NCBI GenBank assembly: GCA_016213775.1
Contig: JACQZR010000085.1
Location: 1-32,410, forward strand
Length of the DNA stretch: 32,410 bases
DNA from: Acidobacteriota bacterium
GTDB taxonomy: Bacteria > Acidobacteriota > Terriglobia > Bryobacterales > Bryobacteraceae
Reading direction: 5' to 3'
The notes under the pieces are model-generated. The model saw only the letters and a program-made list of their open reading frames with translations. It did no database searches and was not told the DNA's origin. This document shows positions 23,885-32,213 of the stretch, piece by piece (positions within the stretch are counted from its first letter, which is position 1; each line of letters opens with the position of its first letter). The position numbers were made by a program, and so were the translations under genes.

Positions 23885-25603
23885 TCACTTCGCCTCGTAC
23901 ACCTTTTTGCCTCCCACCCAGGTCTGTGCCACCTGGATACTTTTCACCTGGTCCAACGGACACGTGAGGATGTCCTGTTGGAGCACGATAAAATCCGCGA
24001 GCTTGCCTACTTCGAGAGATCCCTTCTCTTTTTCGCCAAACATGAGAAACGCGTTGTTGATCGTATACAGCCGGATCGCCTGCTCGCGGGTGATTCGCTC
24101 CTCCGGATGCAGCGGACTCTGCGCATTCCGGGGGAGCCGTGCCAATGTCACCCACATTCCGTAGAACGGATTGTACGGGTTGATGGCGCGCATGCTGCCA
24201 ATCTTCTGCATGTGGTCTGACCCGCCGCCCACCGGCACACGGGCCTCGAACAGGCTCTTGTACGGATGAAAAAACCGCAAACGAGCATTGCCGAAGTGCG
24301 CCTGCAACGTCGCCCCGTCGCGCTCCAGCCACGCGGGCTGCAAGTCCGCCACCACGCCCAACTCGCGCATCTTCTCGATGGCTTCCGGTGACATAAAGCT
24401 CGAATGTGTAATGCACGGCCGCTGCGGGCGCACTGAAAACTCCTTGTTCACCCGCTCATAGGCTGCTATGAGTGCGTGCACAGCTCCATCGCCTTGCGAA
24501 TGCGCCGTAAACTGCAAGTCGTTTTGGAGGGCCAGCCGCACGGCTCGATACAGAGGTTCGGGCTGGATATACAGCATCCCGCGATAGTTCGGATCCGCAA
24601 TCCCGTAGATCCGGCTCAACCCCCAAGGCTCGCGCATATAGGCGCTGCCCGTCAGCATTCCCCCGTCCATGTATGCTTTCAGGCCGCGCAACCAGAGCCA
24701 CTGGTCATACTTGTGCAGCGGATCTTTCGCGGCTTTCAAAATCTGCGCCTCTACTTTTTCCCATGCCTGGGCGGGCTCGACGTGATAGTTGAGGAAGACC
24801 CGGCATGTCAGCTCATTCTGCCGGCGCAGTGCACGATACAACTCCACTTCCGAGTCGGATGCATCGCGGTCCGCAACGCTCGTCAGCCCCACCGAGTTGT
24901 AGTCCGCCAGCAGCAGCTTCAAGCGCTTGAGTCGATCCGCCTGGCCCGCTGTTCCACCCCTCGACGGAGCTTTGACGAACTGCGATGCGCTGCGAAGAAT
25001 GCCCGTCGGCTCCCCGGTCTTGGGATCCAATTCGATCTTGCCGGGCCGGCCGGGCGGCTGCGGTGTGTCCTTCGTGATTCCTGATTTCTGCAACGCCATC
25101 GTGTTCAACGACGCATCGGGACCGGTGGCGAAGATTACGGGGTGATCCGGTGCCACCGAATCCAACTCGGCGCGCGTCGGATAGCGTTGCTCGCGGAGCC
25201 GGGTGATGAACACCTGCGACAGCCGGATCCATTCCCCCTTGGGGACAACCACTGTCCGCGACTTGAAGTAGCGCAGGACATCGGCAATCGTATCCATGTT
25301 CGGTATTTCGTGGTCGAACTCGTACATCGACGCGCTGGTCGCGTGGACGTGGCTGTCCATCAGTCCCGGCAGAACGGTCTTGCCGCCGGCGTCGATCACC
25401 CGTGTGTTCGGTCCCTTCCTGCCGAGCACCTCCGGGTTCGACCCGACCGCCACCAGCCGGTCGCCGGACACGGCAATCGCCTGTGCAATCCGGAATTGGG
25501 CATCCACGGTCACGACTTTCGCGTTGTGGACGATCAGGTCCGGCGCCTGCGCGCATAGCGCCCACGCACAGGCCAGCAGACTAACGAAGGAACGGATAAG
25601 CAT
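23885..25603 (-). CDS. Exported YtcJ-like amidohydrolase
   Basis: The protein is 572 residues with a signal peptide (MLIRSFVSLLACAWALCAQA). It belongs to the amidohydrolase superfamily, metallo-dependent type 3 (YtcJ/exoenzyme-like). Visible parts: a beta-sandwich opening with LIVHNAKVVTVDA and VIDAGGKTVLPGLMDSHVHA (HxH metal ligands), LKAYMDGGMLTGSAY (the lysine strand), FTAHSQGDGAVH and CITHSSFMSP (metal histidines), VGGGSDHM (the aspartate) and LEVGKLADFIVL near the end. It hydrolyses C-N bonds of an unknown amide or cyclic substrate in the periplasm. The ATG at 25603 follows GAGGA at 8 bases and begins the signal peptide; the ATG at 25618 is less well placed. It is convergent with the orphan ADOP permease, whose stop is 5 bases away. 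Confidence 0.88.
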   Translation of the reverse strand: MLIRSFVSLLACAWALCAQAPDLIVHNAKVVTVDAQFRIAQAIAVSGDRLVAVGSNPEVLGRKGPNTRVIDAGGKTVLPGLMDSHVHATSASMYEFDHEIPNMDTIADVLRYFKSRTVVVPKGEWIRLSQVFITRLREQRYPTRAELDSVAPDHPVIFATGPDASLNTMALQKSGITKDTPQPPGRPGKIELDPKTGEPTGILRSASQFVKAPSRGGTAGQADRLKRLKLLLADYNSVGLTSVADRDASDSEVELYRALRRQNELTCRVFLNYHVEPAQAWEKVEAQILKAAKDPLHKYDQWLWLRGLKAYMDGGMLTGSAYMREPWGLSRIYGIADPNYRGMLYIQPEPLYRAVRLALQNDLQFTAHSQGDGAVHALIAAYERVNKEFSVRPQRPCITHSSFMSPEAIEKMRELGVVADLQPAWLERDGATLQAHFGNARLRFFHPYKSLFEARVPVGGGSDHMQKIGSMRAINPYNPFYGMWVTLARLPRNAQSPLHPEERITREQAIRLYTINNAFLMFGEKEKGSLEVGKLADFIVLQQDILTCPLDQVKSIQVAQTWVGGKKVYEAK

Positions 25604-25678
25604 AGTCAAGGTCCTCATTCTCCTCTCGCAAACCAGAGCGCTCTTCCCGTTCTACCTCGGTGGCTCTGGCGCAATAAA

Positions 25679-26608
25679 CTATGGGCGTGGCGGCGGGACG
25701 GTGGCCGGAGGAGTTGGTTTCCCATCCACCGTATCAGGCTCCATCAACTCTGTGCGTGTCCCATCCGGATCGAAGAGGTTCAACTGACGCTTGCGATTCA
25801 CACCGGTCCGCACCTCCAACGGCCGCGTGTAATTCCTGCGCGCCGGTAGCGCCTCAATCGCCGCGGCCGCCTTTTGCATATCCGGCACGGTGAGACAAAT
25901 ATGGTGCGCCGAGCCGCGTTTGGTGGGCTCGGGCTTTTGGTCGTACAGCATGAACTCGATGTAATCATCCCCATCGGGCACCTTCATATTCACCCAGCTC
26001 AAGACCTTCCCATCGCGGCTCCCGCGCCATGTCTCTTTGAACCCCAGCACGTCGCCGTAAAACTTCATCGCCGGAGCGAGCGAGCCCACCAGAATCCCGA
26101 TGTGCGCCATGTGCGAGGAGACTCCCCGCGAAAGGTGCTTGCCATTCTCTCGCACGCTCCATCCGTCGGGCATGTACTGCACAAACTCCACGGTGTGCCC
26201 CTCGGGGTCTTTGACATTGAAGCTCTTGTTCCTGATCCGCCCGACATTGGTCTTCTCCGGCACCGCAACGCCCTTCGATGCCAGATACAGCCGCATCCCC
26301 TCGATGTCATCGGTCTCCACCGAGATGTGATTCAGCCGGTCGGTGCCTGGAGCGCGTTCCGGAAAGATCTCGATGTACTGCCTGTCGTTCACCTTAAAGA
26401 AGGTCATGGAAAACGATCCGTCCGGATTGCTCAACGAATAGGGCTCGCCCAATCCCAACATGTCGCGGTAAAACGCCCGCGTCTTCTCGATGTCCGTGGA
26501 AAACAACGCAATGTGCGCCACGCCGGTAATTTTTGGGCGGTTCCCGCTCTGCGCATAACTGCCCGTCGCGGAGGTAAGGAACAAGAGCAGTCCAATGGTC
26601 ATTCTCAT
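25679..26608 (-). CDS. Exported two-domain VOC (glyoxalase/extradiol dioxygenase-like) protein
   Basis: The protein is 309 residues. A signal peptide (MRMTIGLLLFLTSATGSYAQ) precedes two vicinal-oxygen-chelate domains. Domain 1 (about 24-150) has GVAHIALFSTDIEKTRAFYR and KDPEGHTVEFVQ. Domain 2 (about 155-295) has MAHIGILVGSLAPAMKFYGD, AHHICLTVPD and FDPDGTRTELMEP. The His/Glu positions expected to hold a metal are present in both. A Pro-rich tail ends the protein. Relatives include glyoxalases, ring-cleaving dioxygenases and antibiotic-binding proteins; the export signal and the nearby intradiol dioxygenase make an aromatic-compound role possible but unproven. No ribosome site is visible; TAATCT ends 8 bases before the ATG. 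It is divergent from the DksA-like gene. Confidence 0.85.
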   Translation of the reverse strand: MRMTIGLLLFLTSATGSYAQSGNRPKITGVAHIALFSTDIEKTRAFYRDMLGLGEPYSLSNPDGSFSMTFFKVNDRQYIEIFPERAPGTDRLNHISVETDDIEGMRLYLASKGVAVPEKTNVGRIRNKSFNVKDPEGHTVEFVQYMPDGWSVRENGKHLSRGVSSHMAHIGILVGSLAPAMKFYGDVLGFKETWRGSRDGKVLSWVNMKVPDGDDYIEFMLYDQKPEPTKRGSAHHICLTVPDMQKAAAAIEALPARRNYTRPLEVRTGVNRKRQLNLFDPDGTRTELMEPDTVDGKPTPPATVPPPRP

Positions 26609-26647
26609 TGTTGGTCAGATTAGCACTACGCGCCTTTGGCCGCGGGG

Positions 26648-26676
26648 TTGCGAACAACTCACGGTTCTGATACCTT
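26648..26676 (+). promoter_or_regulatory. Possible promoter of the DksA/TraR-like gene
   Basis: A -35 TTGCGA (26648-26653), 17-base spacer and -10 TACCTT (26671-26676) preceded by an extended TGa element lie in the 190-base divergent gap. Four of six and three of six consensus bases match. The assignment is tentative. Confidence 0.35.
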
Positions 26677-26798
26677 TTTTCGAATCTTCTGGTAAAGCTC
26701 CACGAGGAGTGATCCGATATGTGGTGCATGAGCGCGTGGGTGTACAGCTCATGACGGCCGGGCAGGAAGACCCAGCCGGATTGAAGGAGAGCAAAGCA

Positions 26799-27224
26799 AT
26801 GAACGCTGCGAGAAGAAATCATAACCACACCGCGCCCAGGTCGCTAGCGGCAACCAAGCTCAACTACGGCGAGTTGCTCCATAGTGCTCGCCAGGATGCG
26901 TTGCGCGAGCTGGGCCTGCAGCACAACAACGTGGCCACCTCCGATCGTGTGGCCGATGACGATCTGGCGATGGTCAACCACGATCAATTCATCAGCGGCC
27001 GTCTGAACAAGCTGGATTACGACCGGCTCCGTCTGATCAATGAAGCCATCGACCGTGTGAACGCGGGCGACTACGGGACCTGCCTGCGCTGTGAGGAACC
27101 GATCCCACAACGCCGGCTGGAGGTGATTCCTTGGGCGAAATTCTGCGTCTCGTGCCAGGAACGCGTGGCGCGCCGCGAACAGGAAGAAGAGAACGAGGAG
27201 ATGCTCGCGCACTCGGTTTGGTAA
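26799..27224 (+). CDS. DksA/TraR-type C4 zinc-finger protein
   Basis: The protein is 141 residues. A basic, His-containing leader is followed by a coiled-coil pair (about 20-90: YGELLHSARQDALRELGLQH; LDYDRLRLINEAIDRVNAGD). A C4 zinc finger follows (GTCLRCEE ... FCVSCQE; Cys95, Cys98, Cys116, Cys119) with the DksA/TraR spacing, then an acidic tail. Such proteins enter the RNA polymerase secondary channel and tune transcription, often with ppGpp. The DksA tip aspartates cannot be assigned with certainty: DDDL at 53-56 might belong to them. The ATG at 26799 is fixed by AAGGAGA 8 bases upstream; the longer frame from 26595 has no support. The gene is followed 67 bases later by the dioxygenase gene. 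Confidence 0.88.
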   Translation: MNAARRNHNHTAPRSLAATKLNYGELLHSARQDALRELGLQHNNVATSDRVADDDLAMVNHDQFISGRLNKLDYDRLRLINEAIDRVNAGDYGTCLRCEEPIPQRRLEVIPWAKFCVSCQERVARREQEEENEEMLAHSVW

Positions 27225-27291
27225 AGAAACCTGAACGCGCTGTTAAAGCTCGTTAAGCTTCGCTTTCCCTAATTGTTGTGCGCGGTTTGCC

Positions 27292-27975
27292 ATGTTAGTT
27301 TTGGGCATGGCTGCCCCGACGATTCCCATTCTTCACCGCCGCGCGATGCTGACGCGGTACTCCCTTGCCGCCCTGGGCTCGCTCGCCACTGGCGCTTTTG
27401 CGGAGGAACTGATGCGCACGCCCCCTCAAACGGAGGGCCCCTTCTACCCTGACAAACTCCCCCTCGACACGGACAACGACCTCATCGTTGTCAATGACGG
27501 GGCCAGCCCCGCGCTCGGCGAGATCACCTGGCTTTCCGGCCGCATCCTCGACTCGCGTGGCGAACCCATCCGTAACGCCCTCGTCGAGATCTGGCAAGTG
27601 GACAACAACGGCGCATACCTCCACTCGCGCACCGGCAATCGGGACAAGCGCGACGCCAACTTCCAGGGTTTCGGCCGGTTCCTCACTGGATCGACAGGCG
27701 AATACCTCTTCCGCACCATCAAGCCTGTACCCTACCCCGGCCGGACTCCGCACATCCACTACGCGGTTAAGATGAAGGGCCGCGACAAATTCACCACGCA
27801 GTGCTACATCCAGGGCCATCCTCAAAACGCCCGCGACGGCGTTCTCCGCGGCATCCGCGATCCCAAGGCCCGCGCATCAGTGGAAGTGCCCTTCGTCCCC
27901 GTCCCCAAAAGCCGCATCGGAGAACTTGCCGCGAGGTTCGACATCGTCATGGGCTTCACGCCCGAAGCCGGCTAA
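27292..27975 (+). CDS. Exported intradiol ring-cleavage dioxygenase (Tat-like signal)
   Basis: A 227-residue non-heme Fe(III) dioxygenase of the protocatechuate 3,4-/catechol 1,2-dioxygenase family, cleaving catechol-type rings between the hydroxyls. Visible: TEGPFYPDKLPLDTDND; the ligand tyrosine in DNNGAYLHS (Tyr109); YLFRTIKPVPYPGR (Tyr148); PHIHYAV (His154, His156). The Tyr-Tyr gap of 39 equals that of the protocatechuate enzyme; the loop before the histidines is shorter, as in other small exported members. The N-terminus has a Tat-like RRAMLTRYSLAALGSLATGA, which fits export of a folded iron enzyme. The start may be ATG 27292 or 27307. The stop overlaps that of the convergent 156-residue gene by 4 bases. 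No ring-hydroxylase or muconate genes are nearby. Confidence 0.88.
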   Translation: MLVLGMAAPTIPILHRRAMLTRYSLAALGSLATGAFAEELMRTPPQTEGPFYPDKLPLDTDNDLIVVNDGASPALGEITWLSGRILDSRGEPIRNALVEIWQVDNNGAYLHSRTGNRDKRDANFQGFGRFLTGSTGEYLFRTIKPVPYPGRTPHIHYAVKMKGRDKFTTQCYIQGHPQNARDGVLRGIRDPKARASVEVPFVPVPKSRIGELAARFDIVMGFTPEAG

Positions 27976-28442
27976 CGTCTCACCCAGAATCTCCACCAGG
28001 GTTTCAGTGGTGGTGGTGCGATCACCGGCTTGCCGACGCCGCGCTTCTCCATCTGGGCGAGCAGCGCCGGCAACGACGCCGCCACATCGTGCAAAGCCTG
28101 AAGATCGGCGACCGTTACCACTCTGTCGAGTTGGCGGTCAAAGGCCGCGTAACCCAATGGCGAAAGCACTTCGACGCAATCGCGAATACGTGTCAACGAT
28201 AGCGGCGTCGCGCGCTTGAGCAGCGGCAGGCTGATGTCGACCGACTTGTTTCCGATGTGTACGTCGACTTGCGCCGCGTCCTCGGTCAATGAAATGCCTG
28301 CGCCAGCGGACGGGGTGCGATGGAAGCCGGGACACTGCGCCTGGATCAGGCTTGCCAGGATCTCCATATCACCAGGCGTTGCATCCGGCTCGTCGTCACC
28401 GGTTGCGCCGCGCACGCGAAACAGGCTGATGTTATAGCTCAC
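27972..28442 (-). CDS. Hypothetical protein coupled to the DUF1501 gene (156 aa)
   Basis: A 156-residue soluble protein with no signal peptide. The opening MSYNISLFRV and later VDVHIGNKSVDISLPLL suggest beta-strands; the second half is helical (LTRIRDCVEVLSPLGYAAFD, VADLQALHDVAASLPALLAQ), ending in a Pro/Trp/Arg-rich tail (PPPLKPWWRFWVRR). Family not recognised. It starts with GTG, 7 bases after the DUF1501 stop. Its TGAGGT ribosome site contains the TGA stop codon of that gene, so translation is almost certainly coupled. It belongs to the PSD1/DUF1501 operon in position, although its content does not suggest a shared function. Confidence 0.7.
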   Translation of the reverse strand: MSYNISLFRVRGATGDDEPDATPGDMEILASLIQAQCPGFHRTPSAGAGISLTEDAAQVDVHIGNKSVDISLPLLKRATPLSLTRIRDCVEVLSPLGYAAFDRQLDRVVTVADLQALHDVAASLPALLAQMEKRGVGKPVIAPPPLKPWWRFWVRR

Positions 28443-28449
28443 GGATACC

Positions 28450-29853
28450 TCAAGCGAGCAGCTTGTCGATGAGTCTCCCTTTGATGTCGGTCAAGCGGAA
28501 ATCGCGGCCCTGAAAGCGGTAGGTCAGCTTCAGATGGTTGATGCCCAGCAGGTGGAGAATCGTCGCGTGCACATCATGCACTTCAATTTGCTCCGATGGC
28601 GAAAAGCCCAGCTCATCGGTGCCGCCCACGGTGATGCCGTGGTTGATGCCGCCGCCGGCCATCACCAGCGAATAGGCATCAATATGGTGGTTGCGGCCGA
28701 TCTTGCCCTTTTCGCGCACTTCGCCCATCGGCGTGCGCCCAAACTCACCACCCCAGATCACCAGCGTTTTATCCAACAAACCGCGCTGCTTCAGATCGGT
28801 GATCAGCGCCGCCGTCGGTTGGTCGATCTCCCGGCTGACTTTATCGAGCGGTTTGGTGATGTCGTCATGGTGGTCCCAATCGGTGTGATACAACTGCACA
28901 AACCGCACACCGCGTTCCACCAGCCGCCGCGCCAGCAGGCAGTTGTTGGCGTACGAAGGCTTGCCCGCCTCGACGCCATACAACGCCTTTGTGGCGTCGC
29001 TTTCCTTGCTGAGGTCGATCAACTCCGGTCCGCTGGATTGCATCCGGTACGCCATCTCATACTGGCTGATGCGAGTGAGAATCTCCTCGTCCGCCGTCGC
29101 CTCGTAGCGCACCTTGTTCAGATCGCGGATCGCATCCAATGTCTGCCGCTGTTCCTCATTGCCCACACCCTTGGGAGTTGACAAATCCAAGATCGGATCG
29201 CCGACGCTGAGGAACGGAATGCCCTGATAGGCCGTTGGTAGAAAACCGCTGCCCCATAGCGACGCACCGCCGCGCGGTCCCCGTGGGCCCGATTGCAGGA
29301 CCACGTATCCGGGCATATCCTTTGATTCGCTTCCGATCCCGTACGTCACCCACGACCCGATCGCCGGCCTACCCGGACGGAACGATCCGGTGTTGGAAAA
29401 CAGCTTCGCCGGCCCGTGATTGAAGTTCTCCGTGGAGACGCCCTGCAACACCGTCACGTCATCCGCGACACCGGCCATGTGCGGCAACAAATCGGAGAAC
29501 CACGTCCCGTTCCTGCCATGCTGCGTGAACTTGCGGCGCGTGCCCAACAGCTTCGGGGTTTCCTTGGCAAAGCTGTCCATGAACGCGAACCGCTTCCCCT
29601 TGAGCATCGAATCGGGTGTCGGCTTGGCATCCCACTTCACCAGTTCCGGCTTGTAGTCGAGCATCTCCAGATGGCTGGGACCGCCCGCCATGAAGAGATA
29701 AATCACGTGCTCGATCTTGGCCGGATGATGGCGCGCGCCAAACGCCTGCTCGCCCAACAGCGTAGCCAGCGCCATCTTGCCCACTCCGACCCCGCAGTCG
29801 CGGAACAACTGCCTTCGGGTCCGTGCCAGTGTCAGTTTGTCGTCAAAGGTCAT
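28450..29853 (-). CDS. DUF1501 family protein with Tat-like signal
   Basis: A 467-residue protein. The N-terminus carries a twin-arginine-like RTRRQLFRDCGVGVGKMALA. Family motifs follow: HVIYLFMAGGPSHLEMLDYK; FSDLLPHMAGVADDVTVLQG; HGPAKLFSNTG; SWVTYGIGSE; YANNCLLARRLVERGVRFVQ; LVIWGGEFGRTPMGE; GRNHHIDAYSLVMAGGG; HDVHATILHLLGINH. DUF1501 proteins belong to the alkaline-phosphatase/sulfatase-like fold and are widespread in planctomycetes and Acidobacteria, nearly always next to a PSD1 cytochrome protein. The role is unknown. The upstream PSD1 gene ends 6 bases before it and the 156-residue gene follows 7 bases after it. Confidence 0.9.
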   Translation of the reverse strand: MTFDDKLTLARTRRQLFRDCGVGVGKMALATLLGEQAFGARHHPAKIEHVIYLFMAGGPSHLEMLDYKPELVKWDAKPTPDSMLKGKRFAFMDSFAKETPKLLGTRRKFTQHGRNGTWFSDLLPHMAGVADDVTVLQGVSTENFNHGPAKLFSNTGSFRPGRPAIGSWVTYGIGSESKDMPGYVVLQSGPRGPRGGASLWGSGFLPTAYQGIPFLSVGDPILDLSTPKGVGNEEQRQTLDAIRDLNKVRYEATADEEILTRISQYEMAYRMQSSGPELIDLSKESDATKALYGVEAGKPSYANNCLLARRLVERGVRFVQLYHTDWDHHDDITKPLDKVSREIDQPTAALITDLKQRGLLDKTLVIWGGEFGRTPMGEVREKGKIGRNHHIDAYSLVMAGGGINHGITVGGTDELGFSPSEQIEVHDVHATILHLLGINHLKLTYRFQGRDFRLTDIKGRLIDKLLA

Positions 29854-29859
29854 CGTTGT

Positions 29860-32178
29860 TTACTCACGAGTCATGAACTCATCCAGGTTCAACAGCACGC
29901 GCGAAACAGCCGTCCACGCCGCGGTCTCATCGCGCTTGGCATCGCGTTGTGCCGCCAGCAGTTTCGAAACCCGCGCAGCTTCCATGGAGGAAGGCTGCCG
30001 GTTCAACGTCAACATATATCCTTTGCGAATGCGCGCTTCGTCCGTTGTGTCTTTGTCTTCAGCCAGCTTCTTTGCGAAAGCCTGCGCGAACTCGAAAAAC
30101 GCTTCATCGTTCAGCAGGGTCAACGCCTGCAGCGGAGAATTGGAACGGATGCGACGCGTGCAGGTCACGGTGGCATCGGGCGCGTCAAACAGGATGAGCC
30201 CCGGGTGCGGGGCCGATCGCTGGAAGTAGGTATACAAGCCGCGCCGGTAGCGGTCCGGCCCGGTGCTGGTCTTCCACTCGCGCTTCACCTGCGTCACCGT
30301 GTTGGCGCCCGCCGGTAGCGGCGGATAAACGCTCGGTCCACCCACCTTCGCCGAGAACAACCCGCAAGCCACCAGCGCCGAATCCCGAACGAGTTCGGCC
30401 TCCAGCCGCAAGCGGTTCTGCCTCGCCAGCATGCGGTTCTCCGGATCGGCGGCTTTTACATCCGCGCGGCCTTCTGAGGACTGCCGGTAAGTCGCCGACA
30501 TCACAATCACTTTGTGCAGCGCCTTCTGACTCCATCGGCGATCCATAAACTCCATCGCCAACCAGTCGAGCAATTCCGGATGCGTCGGCTTGTCCCCCAC
30601 GCTTCCAAAATCATTCTCGGTGTCGACGATGCCTTTACCGAAAAACTTCTGCCACGCCCGGTTGACGGTTACCCGCGAGGTGAGCGGATGGTTCTTCGCC
30701 ACCAGCCATTCGGCCAGATCCAGCCTGTTGGGCGCGCGGTCCTTCTTCGCCAGGGGCGGCAACACCGCGGGCACGCCCGGCTCCACATTCGATCCGCGCC
30801 GGGTGAAATCGCCTCCGAGATGGATATAGCTTTGCCGCGGCTTGGGCAACTCGCGCATGATGAGGGTTCGCTGCACCTTGGGCATGCGCCGCCGGTGCGC
30901 GTCAATGCCACGCTGCCGTTCCAGCGCCGCGGGGTCCTGCAGCCCTGCGAGTGCGTTCTTCTCGCGGTACTGCGTCAGTTCCATCTCCAGCGTCTGCAAC
31001 TGCGCTTCCCAGGCGTTGTATCGCTTCATCTCTTCTTCGTTGCCCAGCGCCAGAAACGGCTTATTGAACTCCCTGCGGTCCGCCTCGCGGTCGACCTCGT
31101 CCACGTTGTTCAGGAAGGCGAAGAACTGGTAGAACTCGCGCTGCGAGATTGGATCGTACTTGTGATCGTGACACCGCGCGCATCCTAGCGTCAGACCGAG
31201 AAACGCCGCGCCGGTGGTCTGCACCCGGTCCGCTACGGCCTCCACGCGGTACTGCTCGAAATCGATGCCGCCCTCAAAATTAGAGGGCGTATTGCGGTGG
31301 AAGCCCGTAGCGATCAACTGCGCCTTCGTCGGGTTCGGCAACAGATCCCCCGCCAGTTGCTCAATCACAAACTGATCGAATGGCATGTCCTGGTTGAGCG
31401 CATTGATCACCCAATCGCGATACATCCAAATTTCGCGCGGAGCATCAATGGTGTATCCATCGGAATCGGCGTAGCGGGCAATATCGAGCCACACGCGCGC
31501 CCATCGCTCACCATAGTGCGGAGAGGCCAGCAGCCGGTCGACCGCCTTCTCATAGGCCTGCGGGCGCTGGTCGTTCAGGAACTCTTCCAGCTCCATGGGA
31601 GTCGGCGGCAGACCGATCAGGTCGAGGCTGACACGCCGCAGCAACGTGGCCCGGCCGGCCTCGGCCGAGGGCTTCAACTTCGCGGATTCAATCTTAGCCA
31701 GTATGAAATGGTCGATCGGATTGCGAACCCACGAAGCTTGTTGCACTGCCGGCAGCGTCGCTTTCTTTGGCGCCTGAAACGCCCAGTGGTCCGCGCCCGG
31801 CCGTTTCGACTTCAACAGCGCCGCCGGCATGGGCAACCCGCGCTTGACCCACTCTTCCAGAACCGCTATTTGTTCGTCTTTCAACCTTTGTCCCGGCGGC
31901 ATCTTCAACGCGCCGGTATGCTTCACTGCCTCAATCATCAAGCTCTGCGCGGGATTGCCGGTCTTCACAGCAGGCCCGCGATTGCCGCCTTTGGTGATGG
32001 ATTCCCTGGTCTCCAGCGACAATCCGCTCGTCAGATTCTTTTCCGAATGACAAGCCAGACAGTTGGCGCGCAACAGTGGCTGGACCTTGCTCTCAAAGAA
32101 AGCTGCGTCCTGTGCGTGCAGAGTGGGGAGGATTCCCAGCATGGCGCAAGCCCAGGCCGCCAATCGGGCTATCGGCAT
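29860..32178 (-). CDS. PSD1 planctomycete-type cytochrome protein (DUF1549/DUF1553)
   Basis: A 772-residue exported protein. The signal peptide (MPIARLAAWACAMLGILPTL, HAQ) is followed by a cytochrome c-like domain with LLRANCLACHSEKNLTSGLS (Cys40, Cys43, His44). DUF1549 covers about 153-360 (NPIDHFILAKIE, LLRRVSLDLIGLPPTP, ERWARVWLDIARYADSDGY, DQFVIEQLAGDLLPN) and ends with a second CARCHDHKYDP (Cys333, Cys336, His337). DUF1553 covers about 490-740 (NRLDLAEWLVAKNHPLTSRV, VNRAWQKFFGKGIV, HPELLDWLAMEF, TYRQSS, LLNDEAFFEFAQAFA). It pairs with DUF1501 across planctomycetes and Acidobacteria; function unproven. The ATG at 32178 has no ribosome site but lies 6 bases after a perfect TATAAT, which suggests a leaderless mRNA. 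Confidence 0.92.
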   Translation of the reverse strand: MPIARLAAWACAMLGILPTLHAQDAAFFESKVQPLLRANCLACHSEKNLTSGLSLETRESITKGGNRGPAVKTGNPAQSLMIEAVKHTGALKMPPGQRLKDEQIAVLEEWVKRGLPMPAALLKSKRPGADHWAFQAPKKATLPAVQQASWVRNPIDHFILAKIESAKLKPSAEAGRATLLRRVSLDLIGLPPTPMELEEFLNDQRPQAYEKAVDRLLASPHYGERWARVWLDIARYADSDGYTIDAPREIWMYRDWVINALNQDMPFDQFVIEQLAGDLLPNPTKAQLIATGFHRNTPSNFEGGIDFEQYRVEAVADRVQTTGAAFLGLTLGCARCHDHKYDPISQREFYQFFAFLNNVDEVDREADRREFNKPFLALGNEEEMKRYNAWEAQLQTLEMELTQYREKNALAGLQDPAALERQRGIDAHRRRMPKVQRTLIMRELPKPRQSYIHLGGDFTRRGSNVEPGVPAVLPPLAKKDRAPNRLDLAEWLVAKNHPLTSRVTVNRAWQKFFGKGIVDTENDFGSVGDKPTHPELLDWLAMEFMDRRWSQKALHKVIVMSATYRQSSEGRADVKAADPENRMLARQNRLRLEAELVRDSALVACGLFSAKVGGPSVYPPLPAGANTVTQVKREWKTSTGPDRYRRGLYTYFQRSAPHPGLILFDAPDATVTCTRRIRSNSPLQALTLLNDEAFFEFAQAFAKKLAEDKDTTDEARIRKGYMLTLNRQPSSMEAARVSKLLAAQRDAKRDETAAWTAVSRVLLNLDEFMTRE

Positions 32179-32184
32179 GAATGC

Positions 32185-32213
32185 ATTATATCAGTGGTGG
32201 CTCGTGGCACAAT
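32185..32213 (-). promoter_or_regulatory. Promoter of the PSD1/DUF1501 operon, possibly leaderless
   Basis: Minus strand: a perfect TATAAT (32185-32190) with a weak -35 (ATTGTG at a 17-base spacer, or TTGTGC at 16). The start codon at 32176-32178 begins only 6 bases after the -10 box, about where transcription should start. No Shine-Dalgarno is present in between. Confidence 0.55.

Noticed and set aside
27241-27270. Small AAGCT/AGCTT hairpin after the DksA-like gene as a terminator
   Set aside because: The stem is only 5 bp and is not followed by a T-run, so it is too weak to call.
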